The position numbers and the translations under genes are program-made. 64,000 nucleotides of DNA from Diplonema japonicum (lineage: Eukaryota > Euglenozoa > Diplonemea > Diplonemida > Diplonemidae), in NCBI GenBank assembly GCA_964019335.1, contig OZ025690.1:124001-188000 (forward strand), written 5' to 3'. This document shows, in pieces, positions 30,675 through 42,007 of the stretch; within the stretch, counting starts at the first letter, position 1, and every line of letters begins with the position of its first letter. The notes beneath the pieces were generated by a model. That model made no database searches, was not told the DNA's origin, and saw only the letters and a list, made by a program, of their open reading frames with translations.

Positions 30675-30826
30675 TTTTTTTTTTTTTTTTTTTTTTTTGA
30701 TTCTTTTTTTTTTTTTCCTCGCGCCTCTCGCCCTGCCCCACCTCCCTCCTTTTTTTTTTTTTTTTTTTTTTTTTTATTATGTATCCCCAGGATTTGTGTG
30801 CACCCCCCTTTTTTTTCTAAACGCTT

Positions 30827-30979
30827 TTAACAGACCGCGAAATCAAAACTGTGGAGTGCAGTATGGTTCGTCACCCTGAGCATCTGCAATACGTTCTTCC
30901 ACTCGGGGGTGATGACCGACTGGGCAACATCGACTGGTTCAGAAGTTTTTCTCGAATAATAAAAAAAAGTGGCAACCAT
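30827..30979 (-). CDS. Candidate 50-residue protein
   Basis: Uninterrupted 51-codon frame from ATG to TAA. It opens MVATFFYYSRKTSEPVDVAQ and continues VITPEWKNVLQML with balanced codon use, unlike the flanking homopolymers. No family recognised. It sits between the kinase and the SLC44 gene on the array strand. Confidence 0.45.
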   Translation of the reverse strand: MVATFFYYSRKTSEPVDVAQSVITPEWKNVLQMLRVTNHTALHSFDFAVC

Positions 30980-31058
30980 AAATGAAGGTTATTGAGGAAA
31001 ATGGTAAGGAGTGGGGTCAGAAAGGAGGGAGGAGGGGGTGAGGAGGCGAAAGGGGAAT

Positions 31059-31097
<39 letters not shown>

Positions 31098-31719
31098 ATC
31101 CCCTCTCTTTTCTTTCTACTTTCACTTTTCTTTTTTTTTTTTGGTTCTGTTTCTTTTTTTTTTCTTTTTATTTATTTCCTGTATTTTAGGGGGGAGGGAG
31201 GGAGGGCCACACGAAAAAAAAAAAAAAAAAAGAAGAAGAAGATACAAAAAGTTGGAGGGGAATAAAAAAAATACAAACTCTAACGCAAAGCTGTTTGAAT
31301 AAGGTTGACTACTACCCCTCCCTACCGTTTCCTTTGAGTTTTTCTACTACGAATGCTTGGGGAGACGTGGGGGTGTGGAGTGAGGTACCGTGGGAAAAAA
31401 CCGTGCTGAATAACCTGCGCTGGTGATTACCTCTCAGATATGGCCAGGTCCCTGTTGGCACCAACCACACACCTTGCTGCCCCCCAACAAAAAAAAAAAG
31501 AAATGACTGGAAAAAGAAAGACCCGAGAAACGGAATAAGAAAATATAAAAAAAAAAAAAAAAAACCAAAAGAAACAAGCCGGGGGATCGCTGTTTTTTTT
31601 TTCTTTTTTTTTTTTCTTTTTTTCTTTTCTTCTTTTGATAAATCTCGTAAGTGGGCGGTGAGGGGGGAAAAAAAAAAGCACCAAGGACGGGTATGGGAGG
31701 AGAAATCTATTTTCCTTTC

Positions 31720-31760
<41 letters not shown>

Positions 31761-32681
31761 AACCCCCCTGGACATTATGAAAAAGGTTCGTGCTTTGCGC
31801 TAGCCTTGGTCACCTCGTTCCATGCGTTGTTGTGCTGAGACTGGGACTTCTGCTAGGAACTTGTCTCTTAGGGCAAAAAAAGAAAAAAGAGGGGTAAAAA
31901 AAAAAAAAAAAAACGGAAGAAAAAAAAAAAGAAAAAAAAAAAGGGTGTCGCTTACTAAAGTTCCTGATTTTGTACTTTCTAGCGTCTGTTCATTAAATGT
32001 TGCCGTAAGAGGAAGGAAAAAAAGGGGGGAGGGGATTGAGGAAGAGAACAAGGGGGGGTTAAAGCAGTACTGAACCTAGAGGGCCGACCTAAGGGCGAAA
32101 TGGCTAAGCTTATGTCCATCCCTGCCCACTGTGGTCTACCTTAACAGGCCGCATTAGCTTTTAGTAATCTTTTTTTTTTTTTTTTTTTTTTTTCTAGAAG
32201 GCTGTGCTCAAAAAAGAAAAAAGAGAGAAAAAAACAGGAGAGGAACATCGGCCAGGGGTGAATGGAGGGGAAATAGAAGAAAGAAAGCGTCAACACCACA
32301 TATAAAGAACTCGGCCTCCCCCCCCGCTCCCCTCTTTTTTGTTCTCTTAAACCCTCTGCCAGGGTTTTAAAAAAGAGAAAAAAAAATAAAAGAGACGAAG
32401 GGCCAAAAAGAAAAAGAAAAAGAAAAAAAAAAAGAATCGTATTTTTTTTTTGTTGCTGTTGTCAAGGACAATTTCTTATTTTTTTGTCATCTTTTTTTAA
32501 AATTTTCTTTTTTTTTTTAAAGTTCTTTCTTTGCCCCCCCCCCCCCCCCCTCCCCCCCACCCCACCCCAACCCGCGTGTAAACAAAAAAATCTTTCTTTT
32601 TCTTCATTTTTTTAATTTTATTTTACTTTTGAAAAAAAAAAAAAAAAAAAAAAATACACCTTACTTTTCTTTTTCTTTTTT
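30980..32681. repeat. Homopolymer-rich spacer
   Basis: A, T, C and G runs throughout. A complex island at 31290-31480 is not coding in a way I can support. At 31979-32119 (minus) a 46-residue ATG frame (MDISLAISPLGRPSRFSTAL at its start) is followed by GTAAGC and a later CCCTAAG, possibly a small spliced gene. Not called. Confidence 0.45.
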
Positions 32682-34983
32682 TCACGCCCCAATGACAGGC
32701 TCGGCGGAAACGGCCTTTATTTTTTTTTTTAAAAAAAACAATAAAAAAAAAAAACTCCATACCCCTTCCTTTGGAGACTGCTTGCTCTGGAAGTCCGACT
32801 TGAACATTGAGGCATCGCTCTTTTTCTTCCCGGTGACGGTCTATTGTTGGTTTTTTTTTTTTTTTTTTTTTGTTTTTTTTTCCCCCCCTCCTTACCTCAA
32901 AGACATCCCCAGGACAGAAGAAGAGCGCAGGGTCTTTAGGCTGCCCATTCTCGTGGAAAATAAGAACGAACATAGAATCAATCGCGCTCTGTTTATTAAT
33001 AAAAAAAAAAAGAATAAAAAAAAAAAAAAAAAAAAAAACCCACCCCAACAATACCTCGTACACCGACATAAACAATGATGCCAGCCCGTAGCTGAAAAGC
33101 CCAATCACAATAAGAACAAAAACACCGTTATCGACATTGGGGGCCATGTCGTCGTTCTCAAGGAATAGGTACCCGATGAACACGTTAGCAGCCACCAAGA
33201 ACAACTTCCCGATGAAAAACACAATATCGGAAACAAGCAGCAACGGTGCGAGGTACTCAATGCTCCCAAGGAGAACCGAGATCACCTTGCAGCAAGAACA
33301 CCAGAACCCAGATCCTTCAATGGCCGTCATGATGTAAGCATTGCGTGAAATGTACTGTAAGATCCTCTCGATGTACGCTAAACAACAGTCGACAAGACAC
33401 ATTATACACGCGACTGCCGTACAAGAATTCTTCAATTTCTGCGTCGCTTTCTGTACGATGAACCTTATGAACTGTAGAATGGCCACTAACAAAGATCCGG
33501 TGATCAAACAGCCAAGGTGGTACGCGAACGCCCAGAAGTACCCCTTCCCCCACGCCATGACGCACGGAATTTTTTTTTCGTCGTCGTTCACGTGGGAGTA
33601 GTACCACTGCACAGTCGCAGCCGCGATCACAAAATACCCAATAGAGCTCAACAACCCCATAGTCCACAACCACCCAAACAGGTTATAATACAACATGTTC
33701 CTCGTTGTTGTAAAATCCTTTGGAAGGGTCAGGGTCAGGTTGTACCCCACCTCATCTGCTGCAGCGTTTCCATCAACAATAACCTCGCCATCTTCTCGAA
33801 TGGTCCACACGTAGAGCGAGACGTAAACGATCCATACTAGAAGAGCGAGTGTGCTCAGCCCGGTGATGACGGGGACGAGGAGGAGAGACGGGTCTGATGT
33901 GAGGACCTTCCCGGCCTGTTGGATAATCTCGCAAGCGGCGTTGATCTTCTTGCAGAACCACACCAAGAAGCACAAAAACAGCGCCGCGCAGATCCCGAAT
34001 ATAATGCAGAATGCAAGCCACAGCTTGGCATCGTTGTCGTTGTCCTCGTTGGAGTCGTTGTCCAAACTGTCGTACTTCGTGTAGCAGAAGTATGATGCGA
34101 ACCCGAGCCCTAGCAGAATCAGGATCAAAATGGTCCAGATCAACGGCTTCAAAATCAACCTCAAAAGCAGAACGTAAATAAAAGGAAGGCACAGCGCGAT
34201 GATCCCGCAGTAAATAAGCACGATGTACGCCTCCTCGAGGTCGGAGAGGCCACGCTGAAACCAATTGGTAACACGCGTCACGCCAGGAATGTTATCATAA
34301 GCGCTCTTCAAAGAAGAGGAGATTGCCAGAGACGAGGATGACGGGATGCATCGACGGTAAACACTGTGGGAGTCGTACCAAACATTGAAAGTGTCGGGGA
34401 GGGATGAGGTGTTTGATGACCCGTAGGTGAAGACCTTGTTCAAACTGGCGTAGAGAGATGGGTCGTTCAGAACGTCTTGTGCAGTTCTGCTGTTGAAGCC
34501 GAACTGCGGGCAAGCAGAGACACACACACCTGCAGCAAGCGCACGTTCTGCGTCAAAGTTAGTCATTGACGAATCGGTCAGGTTCTCAGAGGAGTACGGG
34601 ACGGGCAGCCACAGCAATGTGTTGTCATTCCAGCTTTCGTTCTGGTAAGGGAAGTCCCCTGAGGCTTTGTTCTTGATAACTGCGTCGTTCCACCCTGATG
34701 GGGCCGAACCCTTGCCGCACCTGTTCCCCAAGTAGTCGGTCCCGTAGAGCAGCCTCAGCGGGTCGCCCTTGTCGAAGGCGACATCTGCGATGACGAACAT
34801 TCCTATCCAGAAGACAGCGAACACTAGGCACATTGGAGTGTCAGAGTTTATCACCCTTCTGCTCGGGTTCTCGAGCTTCACGCTGTCCGGAAGCCCGATG
34901 GAAGCTGGGTCCCTGTCGTCGCCCGCAAAGGTCTGCACACCCACTTCGTCTGATCCACCGCAGCATCCTCGACCTTTTCCCAT
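32682..34983 (-). CDS. Choline transporter-like protein (SLC44 family)
   Basis: After removing three 3' introns (32715-32762, 32841-32895, 32989-33054) the protein is 710 residues, normal for SLC44. SLC44 proteins carry choline or ethanolamine across plasma and mitochondrial membranes. TM1 is LVFAVFWIGMFVIADVAF after a conserved cytosolic N-terminus; a large extracellular loop with several Cys (CVSACPQFGF, YRRCIP) follows, then about nine more hydrophobic helices. The C-terminal signature LFMSVYESAIDSMFVLIF is seen only after splicing, matching the SVYE motif of the family. The tail ends AVSAEPVIGA then TGA. Unspliced reading gives artificial poly-Phe and poly-Lys. Confidence 0.92.
32715..32762 (-). 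other. Intron 3, 48 nt, SLC44 gene
   Basis: GTATGG donor, AATAAAG acceptor, phase 0; body is T then A runs. Removal gives a short tail ending in TGA at 32682. Confidence 0.7.
32841..32895 (-). other. Intron 2, 55 nt, SLC44 gene
   Basis: GTAAGG donor, CAATAG acceptor, phase 0, A-rich. Not a multiple of three, so leaving it in shifts the frame. Confidence 0.75.
32989..33054 (-). other. Intron 1, 66 nt, SLC44 gene
   Basis: GTATTG donor, AAACAG acceptor, phase 0, T-rich. Splits SVYE from SAIDSMF. Confidence 0.85.
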
Positions 34984-35008
34984 TTTCTTTTTTTTTTTTT
35001 TTACGCCG

Positions 35009-35045
<37 letters not shown>

Positions 35046-35087
35046 GGCGGCAAGGGCGTGGGGGGGGGGGGAAAAAAAAAATTGATT

Positions 35088-36416
35088 TCACGCCGTGTTT
35101 TCTTTTTTCTTCCTCCACCTGCACACGTAAAACCCATCTGTTCCATGTAAATGCGGGTACAGGGTCGCCGCGTTCGCTGTTTCCTTCTGCGTCCCGAGCA
35201 CGAAGTCGAGCGTCTTGTCGGACCAGCTTCCGTTGGCGATGGGGTCGGGTGAAAACGCTAATCCCTCGGGCGACCGTTCAAAGGCAGATGTCACCTCACC
35301 GTTCTCCTGCGGGGTCATGGTACACGTTGCGTAGGCGAGAACACCACCGGGTAAAACATGCCGCGAAGCCTTCGTTAGGATGTCAAGTTGAACAGACGGG
35401 TACGACTCGATGTCCTCCGGTGTGTATCGAAACCTGTTGTCAGTCCTTCTCCGCAGCCTTCCCAACGCGGAGCAAGGCGCGTCAACAAACACCAAATCAT
35501 ACAAACAAGTATCGGGTAAAGGGTGTGTCTTCAACACAACCTTATCTTCCAAACCGGTTTGCTTCAACCTGTTAGGAAGCTCCCTCATGGCCTCCCTGCT
35601 AATATCGGCTGCGGTGACGGAGTACTCATTGCCCAATGCTGATGCTAGCATAAGTGTTTTCCCGCCAAGACCGCAACAATAGTCTAGAATTGTTCCCTTG
35701 ATCTTTATGTCCCCTTCCACGTCACGCTTCTTTCCTTGAGAAGGGTATGGTGTTGCAGCTGCAGCTAGTAGCTGCGACCCCACGTCTTGGACCTCAACAA
35801 CGCCAGCTTGCCACATGGTGCTTCCGCGTATGTTGGCTTTTTCGTTTGTTCGGGTAATGCGTAGGCAGGGCCCGTACGGGGATACCAACGACACCATTTT
35901 GTCCAAGTAAGCTGGGACACCGTCGTTTTTGAGCGATTTTAAAATGTCTTCTTGGCACACATTCTTGTGAGGGTTCACCCGCAAGGACGTGTCTGTTGGG
36001 GTGTTGAGGAGGCTGTAGTATTTTTCCAGTGATTTAGTGTCAGGGATGACCTGTTTCTGAAGGTACCTGTGGAGCCATTCCGGTATCGAATAGTCCACGT
36101 CCAGTGGTAGTTCCGGACGGCGTCCTTGGTTCTCTTTCCGATTGTCGTAATAGGTTTTCAGTACTTTAGCGATTTCGTCTTCGGGGTACTTTGGTGGGAA
36201 CCCATGGCGTTCCTCGAGGCCTGCTAAGTGGACCAGCCTTCGCTGCATCATAGGGATTTGCAGTATTGCAGATGCTATTTCCCGCCGTTCTTCGGCGGTC
36301 GCTTTTTTGTTTTTTCGGAGGGCTTTCTTGCATGCTTCGCCTGCCGGCACACCCTCGCAAAATACCATTCTGAGCCCCTGCCGGACTGCTGCTGCTCCTG
36401 CTTCGTTTAGTTCCAT
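35088..36416 (-). CDS. RNA (cytosine-5)-methyltransferase, RsmB/NOL1/NSUN family
   Basis: 442 residues. The N-terminal 110 are helical, as in RsmB-type enzymes. The SAM-binding Rossmann domain has LDYCCGLGGKTLMLA (motif I), DISREAMRELPNRL, VDAPCSALGRLRRR (motif IV with the release Cys) and YATCTMTPQENGEV (motif VI with the nucleophile Cys). LRVNPHK and STMWQAGVVEVQDVGSQLL are the family's pre-domain signatures. It should methylate rRNA or tRNA cytosines. The VQDVGSQ and LRRR-DNRF features look closer to bacterial RsmB than to NSUN1-5, so an organelle role is possible. No clear presequence. Confidence 0.92.
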   Translation of the reverse strand: MELNEAGAAAVRQGLRMVFCEGVPAGEACKKALRKNKKATAEERREIASAILQIPMMQRRLVHLAGLEERHGFPPKYPEDEIAKVLKTYYDNRKENQGRRPELPLDVDYSIPEWLHRYLQKQVIPDTKSLEKYYSLLNTPTDTSLRVNPHKNVCQEDILKSLKNDGVPAYLDKMVSLVSPYGPCLRITRTNEKANIRGSTMWQAGVVEVQDVGSQLLAAAATPYPSQGKKRDVEGDIKIKGTILDYCCGLGGKTLMLASALGNEYSVTAADISREAMRELPNRLKQTGLEDKVVLKTHPLPDTCLYDLVFVDAPCSALGRLRRRTDNRFRYTPEDIESYPSVQLDILTKASRHVLPGGVLAYATCTMTPQENGEVTSAFERSPEGLAFSPDPIANGSWSDKTLDFVLGTQKETANAATLYPHLHGTDGFYVCRWRKKKENTA

Positions 36417-36855
36417 TTTTTAATTCTTTTTTCCCCCCCTTGTCCGGGCTGTGCGTCAGTGTGTGATCGGGGACTTAATATAGCTTAAGTCTTAATTCAG
36501 TGTAATGAACCAAGGTACAGCAGGACCAAGGTACGATAGCTACGTTGCAACGTCACTGCGGTAACGCCGAAAATCCACAACCATCGGGCTGAGGGGCCCG
36601 ACCACCAGGGCTCCATCTACGTAACGAGAGGGAGCGCAAGGGCGAAAGAGGAGGTATGTTAAAACAGGCAACGGGCCCATGCCACGGTACAGCGAGTACG
36701 TGCAGGCCATGAAGCACAGTGGATGATTCCAGCCTCGTCTGGAACGAATGATCCCAAAGGATGGAAGGAACCAGCGGGAAAGACGGCTCAACAAAGCACG
36801 AGAGAAAAGGAAAAAGCCCCTTAAGATGGAAGGGTCAATTTTCAGTGCATGCACT

Positions 36856-36888
<33 letters not shown>

Positions 36889-37098
36889 GAGTAAAAAAAA
36901 AAAAAATTAACAAAAGAAGATTGCTTCTCTAACAAAAAAAAAAACCCCCCCCATTCCCCTCTTTCGCAAATTGCACGCTAAACACTTTCCCCATTAGGTT
37001 ATAAAATAAAGAGAGTCTGTGGATGGGAAGGGGGCGGAAGAAAAAAAAAAACCCCCCCGTTTTTTTTTTTTTCTTCTTTTTTTTTATTAAACATTTTT
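36417..37098. other. Spacer with an A-tailed complex segment
   Basis: 36510-36855 is complex sequence unlike the spacers, ending on the plus strand in about 30 A residues (to roughly 36887), the look of a retroposed transcript. The segment has a purine-rich plus-strand piece reading NQRERRLNKAREKRKKPL near 36770-36825, broken by a stop upstream. No family recognised. The rest is homopolymer. Confidence 0.45.
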
Positions 37099-37546
37099 CT
37101 ATTCCAAAGGGCTCATCATCATCCTAACAAGGTTCCCATCGCCGTCTCTAGTAACCTTTTTTTTTTTTTTTTTTTTTTTTTTTCTTATTCCCCTTCAAAT
37201 GGGATACCTGTGTGACCAAGTTTACACTGACGATTTCCTCCTTGCCAGAGCACAGCACGCACTTCAAGATGCCCATTGATAGCAACCGCCTCTCCTTCAC
37301 CCCCTCGGTGTTCACGGCAGGGATCTTGAGATCTACAGTGTGGTTGCCCGCAGAATAGTCACAGGGGCCAACTGAGCACAGCTGTATCACATGTCTTTTG
37401 TTGGTATAGTCAGCCTCATATTGTACCTCCCATGTAACATCGCTGACTCCTTTGCTGTCGAACTGAAACGTAATAACAACAGGGACATCGAAAGTGCAGT
37501 TGTTGGGTTCAATGAGACAGCTTTGGAGGTCGATGACTTCTCCCAT
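37099..37546 (-). CDS. ASF1-like small beta-sandwich protein
   Basis: Spliced length 131 residues. DVTWEVQYEAD, the CSVGPCDYSAGNHTVDL strand pair and ILKCVLCSGKEEIVSVNLV follow the order of the histone chaperone ASF1 core (DLEW, VGP-x-G, then paired strands). A 52-nt intron (37156-37207) near the end removes an artificial poly-Lys tail; the last exon reads VTRDGDGNLVRMMMSPLE and stops. ASF1 itself is about 155 residues in its core, and the last exon does not match the ASF1 end, so a different protein with the same fold is possible. Function left open. Confidence 0.55.
37156..37207 (-). other. Intron, 52 nt, ASF1-like gene
   Basis: GTATCC donor; acceptor is an A run of about 26 followed by G. 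Phase 0. No pyrimidine tract at the acceptor. Confidence 0.7.
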
Positions 37547-37780
37547 TATTTTTTATCTTTTCTTTTTTTTTCCCACCTGGTGGGGGGGGGTTTTTTTTTT
37601 CTCGGTTAAAAAATTCTACAAAAAAAACTAGTTTGGCGCTCCATTTGTTTGTGCGCACGAGCGGAATTTTACCTAATAAAATAGCTCATTACGCTGCCAT
37701 CAACTAGTTTTTAGTCTCGACAATAATATTGTTAAAACAAAAAAAAAATATGGGATTTCTTTTTTTTTTTTCAAAAATCC

Positions 37781-37811
<31 letters not shown>

Positions 37812-37846
37812 CAAATTGAATAGCCCCTTCCCTTCAAATTTCACCG

Positions 37847-38546
37847 TTATAATATTCCTGTACCGAAACAGGGGATGTCTTGCCCTGTGTCGGCTGCAAA
37901 GCGTTTCATGGGTATTGCTACTGGGGCGGGGTTTGGAAGAGGCGTCATGGGCACCACCTTAGCATGGTTCTTCACGCTTCCCACGGGCTCCGGTTCGTAG
38001 ACATCGTCGAGAATACGTTTCCGTGTTGTTTGCTTGAGTGAAACCCTTGCTGACTTCTGTTATGAGTTCCACGAGGTCCTCCCTGAAGTCCCGCAGCATC
38101 GCCTTGTCTGTTTCTGACAACGTCTGTTCGAATAAACTTGCGAAGACCTGTATTCCGTTCTTGATGGTGTCGCGAACCTTCGGAAGCAGCTGCGCAGCGT
38201 CCGACCCGTTTGCAGCACTCCGCTTGCATTTTCGTATCATAACTTGGGGCTTTATGTGGATGGCTTTGCCGTTTTTAGCTTCCCGTGTTGTTGGGATCAA
38301 CCCGAATTTTTGTACTTCTGTCCCCACTGCACCGCTTGGCTTACCTCGCTTGCAAGGATGCACTCCACAGCGTTGCAGTGCGACAGTAGTTCGTTGACCA
38401 CGTCCTCCTCGGTTATTGTTTTTTTCTTTTTCTTCTTCCTCTATTGTGTGTCTGCTCTTCCCGTGCTTACAAGCTCAGCACTTGACACCCCCTGCTGCAT
38501 CGTCAGCCCATCCGGGACAAGCGCATTTCGGTACACGGCACACCAT
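37847..38546 (-). pseudogene. Broken gene with PCAF_N-like zinc domain
   Basis: Coding-quality sequence runs over the whole span but changes frame. It starts MVCRVPKCACPGWADDAAGG, then KC, an in-frame TGA (38475-38477), then ACKHGKSRH, giving the C-x-C-P-G-W ... C-x2-C-x-H layout of the PCAF_N domain of GCN5/PCAF acetyltransferases. TITEEDVVNELLSHC fits the helix after that zinc site. Frame breaks fall at an A7 run (38419-38425), an A5 run (38307-38311) and near 38061; each would be cured by one base. The end reads RKRILDDVYEPEPVGSVKN and stops at 37847. No acetyltransferase domain follows. Either a decaying gene, or consensus errors, or unusual decoding of TGA. Confidence 0.5.
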
Positions 38547-38684
38547 AAATCTCTTGTCTCCTCCTTATTGGAAGTCCGAGATGTGGAAAAGAAAGGAACA
38601 TTCCACACACCACAAGAAAAAACTTACTTACACTTTTTGTTTGTTTTTCTTTTTCTTTTTTTTTTGTTTGTTCTTTTTCCCCGT

Positions 38685-39506
38685 TCACAACAGAAAATTG
38701 CTCACAAGGCTGTTGAAGTCCTGGCTGTACTTAATGTGTATGTTGTGCTTGCCTTCTGGGAAGTAGTACGACGAGGAGTCAGGTATGTTCGCCTCGAACC
38801 AAGCCGGGTGGTTGTTCGGGACGATGGGGTCCTTGCTGCCATGGACTATGAGAGTGGGGCACTGGAGAAGGCGTGCCTCCGCTTTACAGATATCGCCGCC
38901 ATTGTCGTAGATAGACTTCATCCCATCGCAGAACGAGGACCACATGGGCTGCAGATCGCTGCCATAAAGGGGAACGTGCTTGGCCTTCATGCCTGCAGAC
39001 CAGGATTTTTCAACATTACGGGTGGCCTCGTACGCTTCGATGTCCTCAGAAGTTACAAATGAATTTCCACCAAAAACCACCAATTTTTCGATTTTTTCAG
39101 GTATCTTCGAGGCTAGAATAATGGCCGCGTTTGCTCCATCGCTCCAACCCATTAGTTTGTATTCGTCGATGCCGAGCCCTTCCATTATACCGGCGGCGTC
39201 TGCACCATCTATATGGTAGAAGTCTATAGGGAATACTCTTGAAGGCGGGCGTGACTTCCCGTAGCCCCTGGGGTCGAATGAAATCACTCTGAACCCTTCT
39301 TCAGGAAGCCCTTTCAACTGGTACATGAAGTCTGTCTCAGCAGTGCCCATCGCTCCGGGCATGCACAGCAAAGGGGGCCCGTCCTCTGGTCCACTCTCGA
39401 CCACATGGAAATCAACCCCATTCACGTTCAGGCTGTGGTACCTGAACCCGTTACCTGAGGCTTCCGTGGTGGCACGTCTTAAGCTGCGGAAGAGATTTCT
39501 TTGCAA

Positions 39507-39509
<3 letters not shown>
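38685..39509 (-). CDS. Alpha/beta hydrolase, valacyclovir-hydrolase (BPHL) type
   Basis: 274 residues from the ATG at 39509, which follows 28 A residues. The N-terminus LQRNLFRSLRRATTEASG looks like a mitochondrial presequence. The fold shows LCMPGAMGTAETDF (oxyanion region), ISFDPRGYGKSRPP, the nucleophile elbow GWSDGANA with catalytic Ser, HGSKDPIVPNNH with the Asp, and FPEGKHNIH with the His. This is the BPHL pattern; BPHL cleaves amino-acid esters and homocysteine thiolactone. An earlier non-ATG start would add only poly-Lys. The last coding base is followed after a short A-rich gap by the broken PCAF_N-like gene. Confidence 0.9.
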
Positions 39510-39537
<28 letters not shown>

Positions 39538-40854
39538 CTTCCCCTCACTCTTCACAGCGTCTTTTTAAAATATGACGAAAAATAAGAAAAAAAAAATAGA
39601 GAGGAAGAAAGATGGGTAGAAAAATAAAGAAAGACGGGAGAGGGAAACGGGGAAAGGTGATTTTGAAATAAGAAAAAAGAAAAAGGGAAAGAAAAAAGAG
39701 AAAAAAAAAAAAAAAGGAAAAGGCGATGTGTTGTGGAAATGAGGATGGAGGGCGGGGGGTGTTTTTTTTTTTTTTTTTTTTTTCTATTTTTTTTAATTTT
39801 TTTATTTTTTCCTTCACACGCCTTTTTAGGGGCCTCATGCATTCACGCTCCCTTTTTTTTAGTTGTGTAGAGAAAAAAAAAAAGAGTTGAGGGAGGGTGT
39901 TTTGGCTACAGTTGAGAGACCATTCCAGCCCTTTTGGGAACGTCGTCACCCAAGGTAGGAAGGAAAGAAAAAAAAAAAAAAAAGTGTGTGGACTGGGCTA
40001 CAAGAGAAGAAACATGTGAGTCGATCGTTGAAAACAATACTAGAAAGCGACGAGAACTCAAAATATTTGGTTTTGAAGTTCTATTATTACCCCCCTCCTC
40101 CCCATTTTTTTTTTCTTGGGGGCATTCGTTATTCTAGCTTCCGGTTTTCTAGCCAGTTCCGATGTAGGGAAGAGGAAGAAGAAAGAAAGGGGGGGGGGGA
40201 AAAAAAAGAAGGGGTGGGGGGGAATCTTTATCCAGCGTTTTTTTTTGTTTTTGCTTTTTTTTGTTTTGTTTATTCATTCTTAATTCCGGGAAAAAAAAAA
40301 AGGGGATAAATAAAAAAACAATTGATTCTAAAAAAAAAAAAAAAAGAAAGAAAGAAAGAAGGAAACCAGTGCTCTCATAGGGGCTCCTGGAACACGCACG
40401 AAATGAAAAAAAACAAAAAAAGAAGAAGAATTTTCGTATGTCGTTTTTTTTTTTTTTTTTTTTTTTTTTTTTCAAATACTCAATAAGAGTTTGTTCTCGT
40501 TTGGCATTCCCATTTCTACTCGAAACGGGTGGGAAAAATTAAAATAAAAGGGGGGGTAACCTGGCGAAAATTAAAAATAATAGAAGGACGAATTTTGACT
40601 TAGCACCCACCCCCATTTATTGTGCTCCCTACCTGTATCTCTTCTTTCCTTTATTTTTGGCCCGTAGGGGGGAAAGGGAGAAAATAAACAGGGAAAATGA
40701 AGGTAAGATCTATGGTATGGAAGCAGCCAGAGGAAAGAGCAAGGAGAAAGGAAAAATTAAAAAAAAATCAGAAAGAGGTAATAATTCTAAGAAACATATA
40801 TATATATATATTTTTTTTTTCTCCCTCAAAATAATTAAAATCACATCCTTCTTC

Positions 40855-40911
<57 letters not shown>

Positions 40912-42007
40912 CACAAAAAAAAAAAAAAAAAAGAATGCCACATCTGAGTCAATGCATGCATTTTTCTTTTTTTTTTTCTTTCTTCTTTCATTGTCCTCCT
41001 TCCCGTTCTATCTAGACCTTTTTCCTTTAAAAAAAAAACTTTCCAAAGTGTACATATAATTGTAAAATTGATACGCCCCCCCCCCCCCCCCCCCAAACTC
41101 CAAAAGAAGCGTCATAACGTTTTACATAAACTTCAAGAGGGGGGGACAACTAGTAGATACAGGATCCTCTCTATCTCTCCTCGAAATCTATTAAAAACCC
41201 CCTTTTTATTTTTGTACAAAATACCCAATACCAGGTGATCCTATCAAAGAAAGAAAAAAAAGAAGACATTTAAAAAAAAAAAAAAGTAAAGGACAAATCA
41301 ATGTTAAAAGAAGAAAATAAAAAAGAAGAAGCGGAGGGGGGGGGGGCTCGTGAGTACATGACACGCATAGGTGCCACCTGGCTGGCTTTTCCCTCATTTT
41401 CTTTTTTGTTTCCCTATCGTGGAGAAGGTGGGGGGGGGGGGGGGGGGGGAGACTGCAGGGGAGAGAGGAAAGAAAAGAAAAAAAGAAGAAAAAGAAAAGG
41501 AAGGTTGAAAAGACTGGGGGGAGAAGAAAGAAAAAAAAAAAAGGAAGAAAACAAAATAGTATTTAGGAGGGTGGCATGAAGCCAGAAAAACAAACAAGTA
41601 ACCGAAGCACACAAACAACATATAAAAGGAGGCGGGATGAAAGGGGTAAAAAAAAAAAGAGGAATACCCTTCCAGAAGTATACAAAAAAAAAAGGGGATG
41701 CAGACGAGGGTGCAGATAACCCATCAGCCTATTTTTTTTTTTTTTTGTTCTTTTTCCGAACACCCCTTTTTTTTTTCTTTAGTTCCAGAAAAAGCATCAT
41801 CTAACAAAAAAAAAAGTTACCCTCTTCCCCACCCCCCTCCTTTTTTTTTCCAGGAGGAACGGAAAGGAACAGACCAAATAAAAAAAAAATATGAAAGAAG
41901 GTTTTAAACCACCAAAATAAATAAAATAGAAAAAAAAAAAATATTTTCTTCCTTCTCTTCCACCCTAATTCTCACACCAACCTCTTCTTCTTCTCCTCAT
42001 CACATCA
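39510..42007. repeat. 2.5-kb homopolymer-rich spacer
   Basis: The longest gene-poor stretch: T and A runs over 30 bases, C and G runs, and an AT dinucleotide repeat at about 40796-40810. Coding-like minus-strand pieces occur at 40110-39970 (SKPNILSSRRFLVLFSTID) and 39949-39800 (FPKGLEWSLNCSQNTLPQ), with pyrimidine-AG sites between them, possibly a small spliced gene. A candidate membrane micropeptide is at 41206-41397. Confidence 0.5.
41206..41397 (-). CDS. Candidate small membrane protein
   Basis: 63-residue frame from an ATG preceded by AAAAGAAA. MREKPARWHLCVSCTHE is followed by Pro residues, a strongly hydrophobic segment (LLLFYFLLLTLICPLLF) and IGSPGIGYFVQK. Hydrophobic reading could be an artefact of T-rich DNA. 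Confidence 0.22.
   Translation of the reverse strand: MREKPARWHLCVSCTHEPPPPPLLLFYFLLLTLICPLLFFFFKCLLFFLSLIGSPGIGYFVQK

Noticed and set aside
32623-32900. Poly-Lys/poly-Phe C-terminus of the SLC44 protein
   Set aside because: Produced by reading through two short introns; the spliced form ends normally.
38020-38360. 20-40-nt introns to explain frame changes in the PCAF_N-like gene
   Set aside because: Possible GT-AG pairs exist, but single-base changes at A runs give a more natural protein and leave fewer assumptions.
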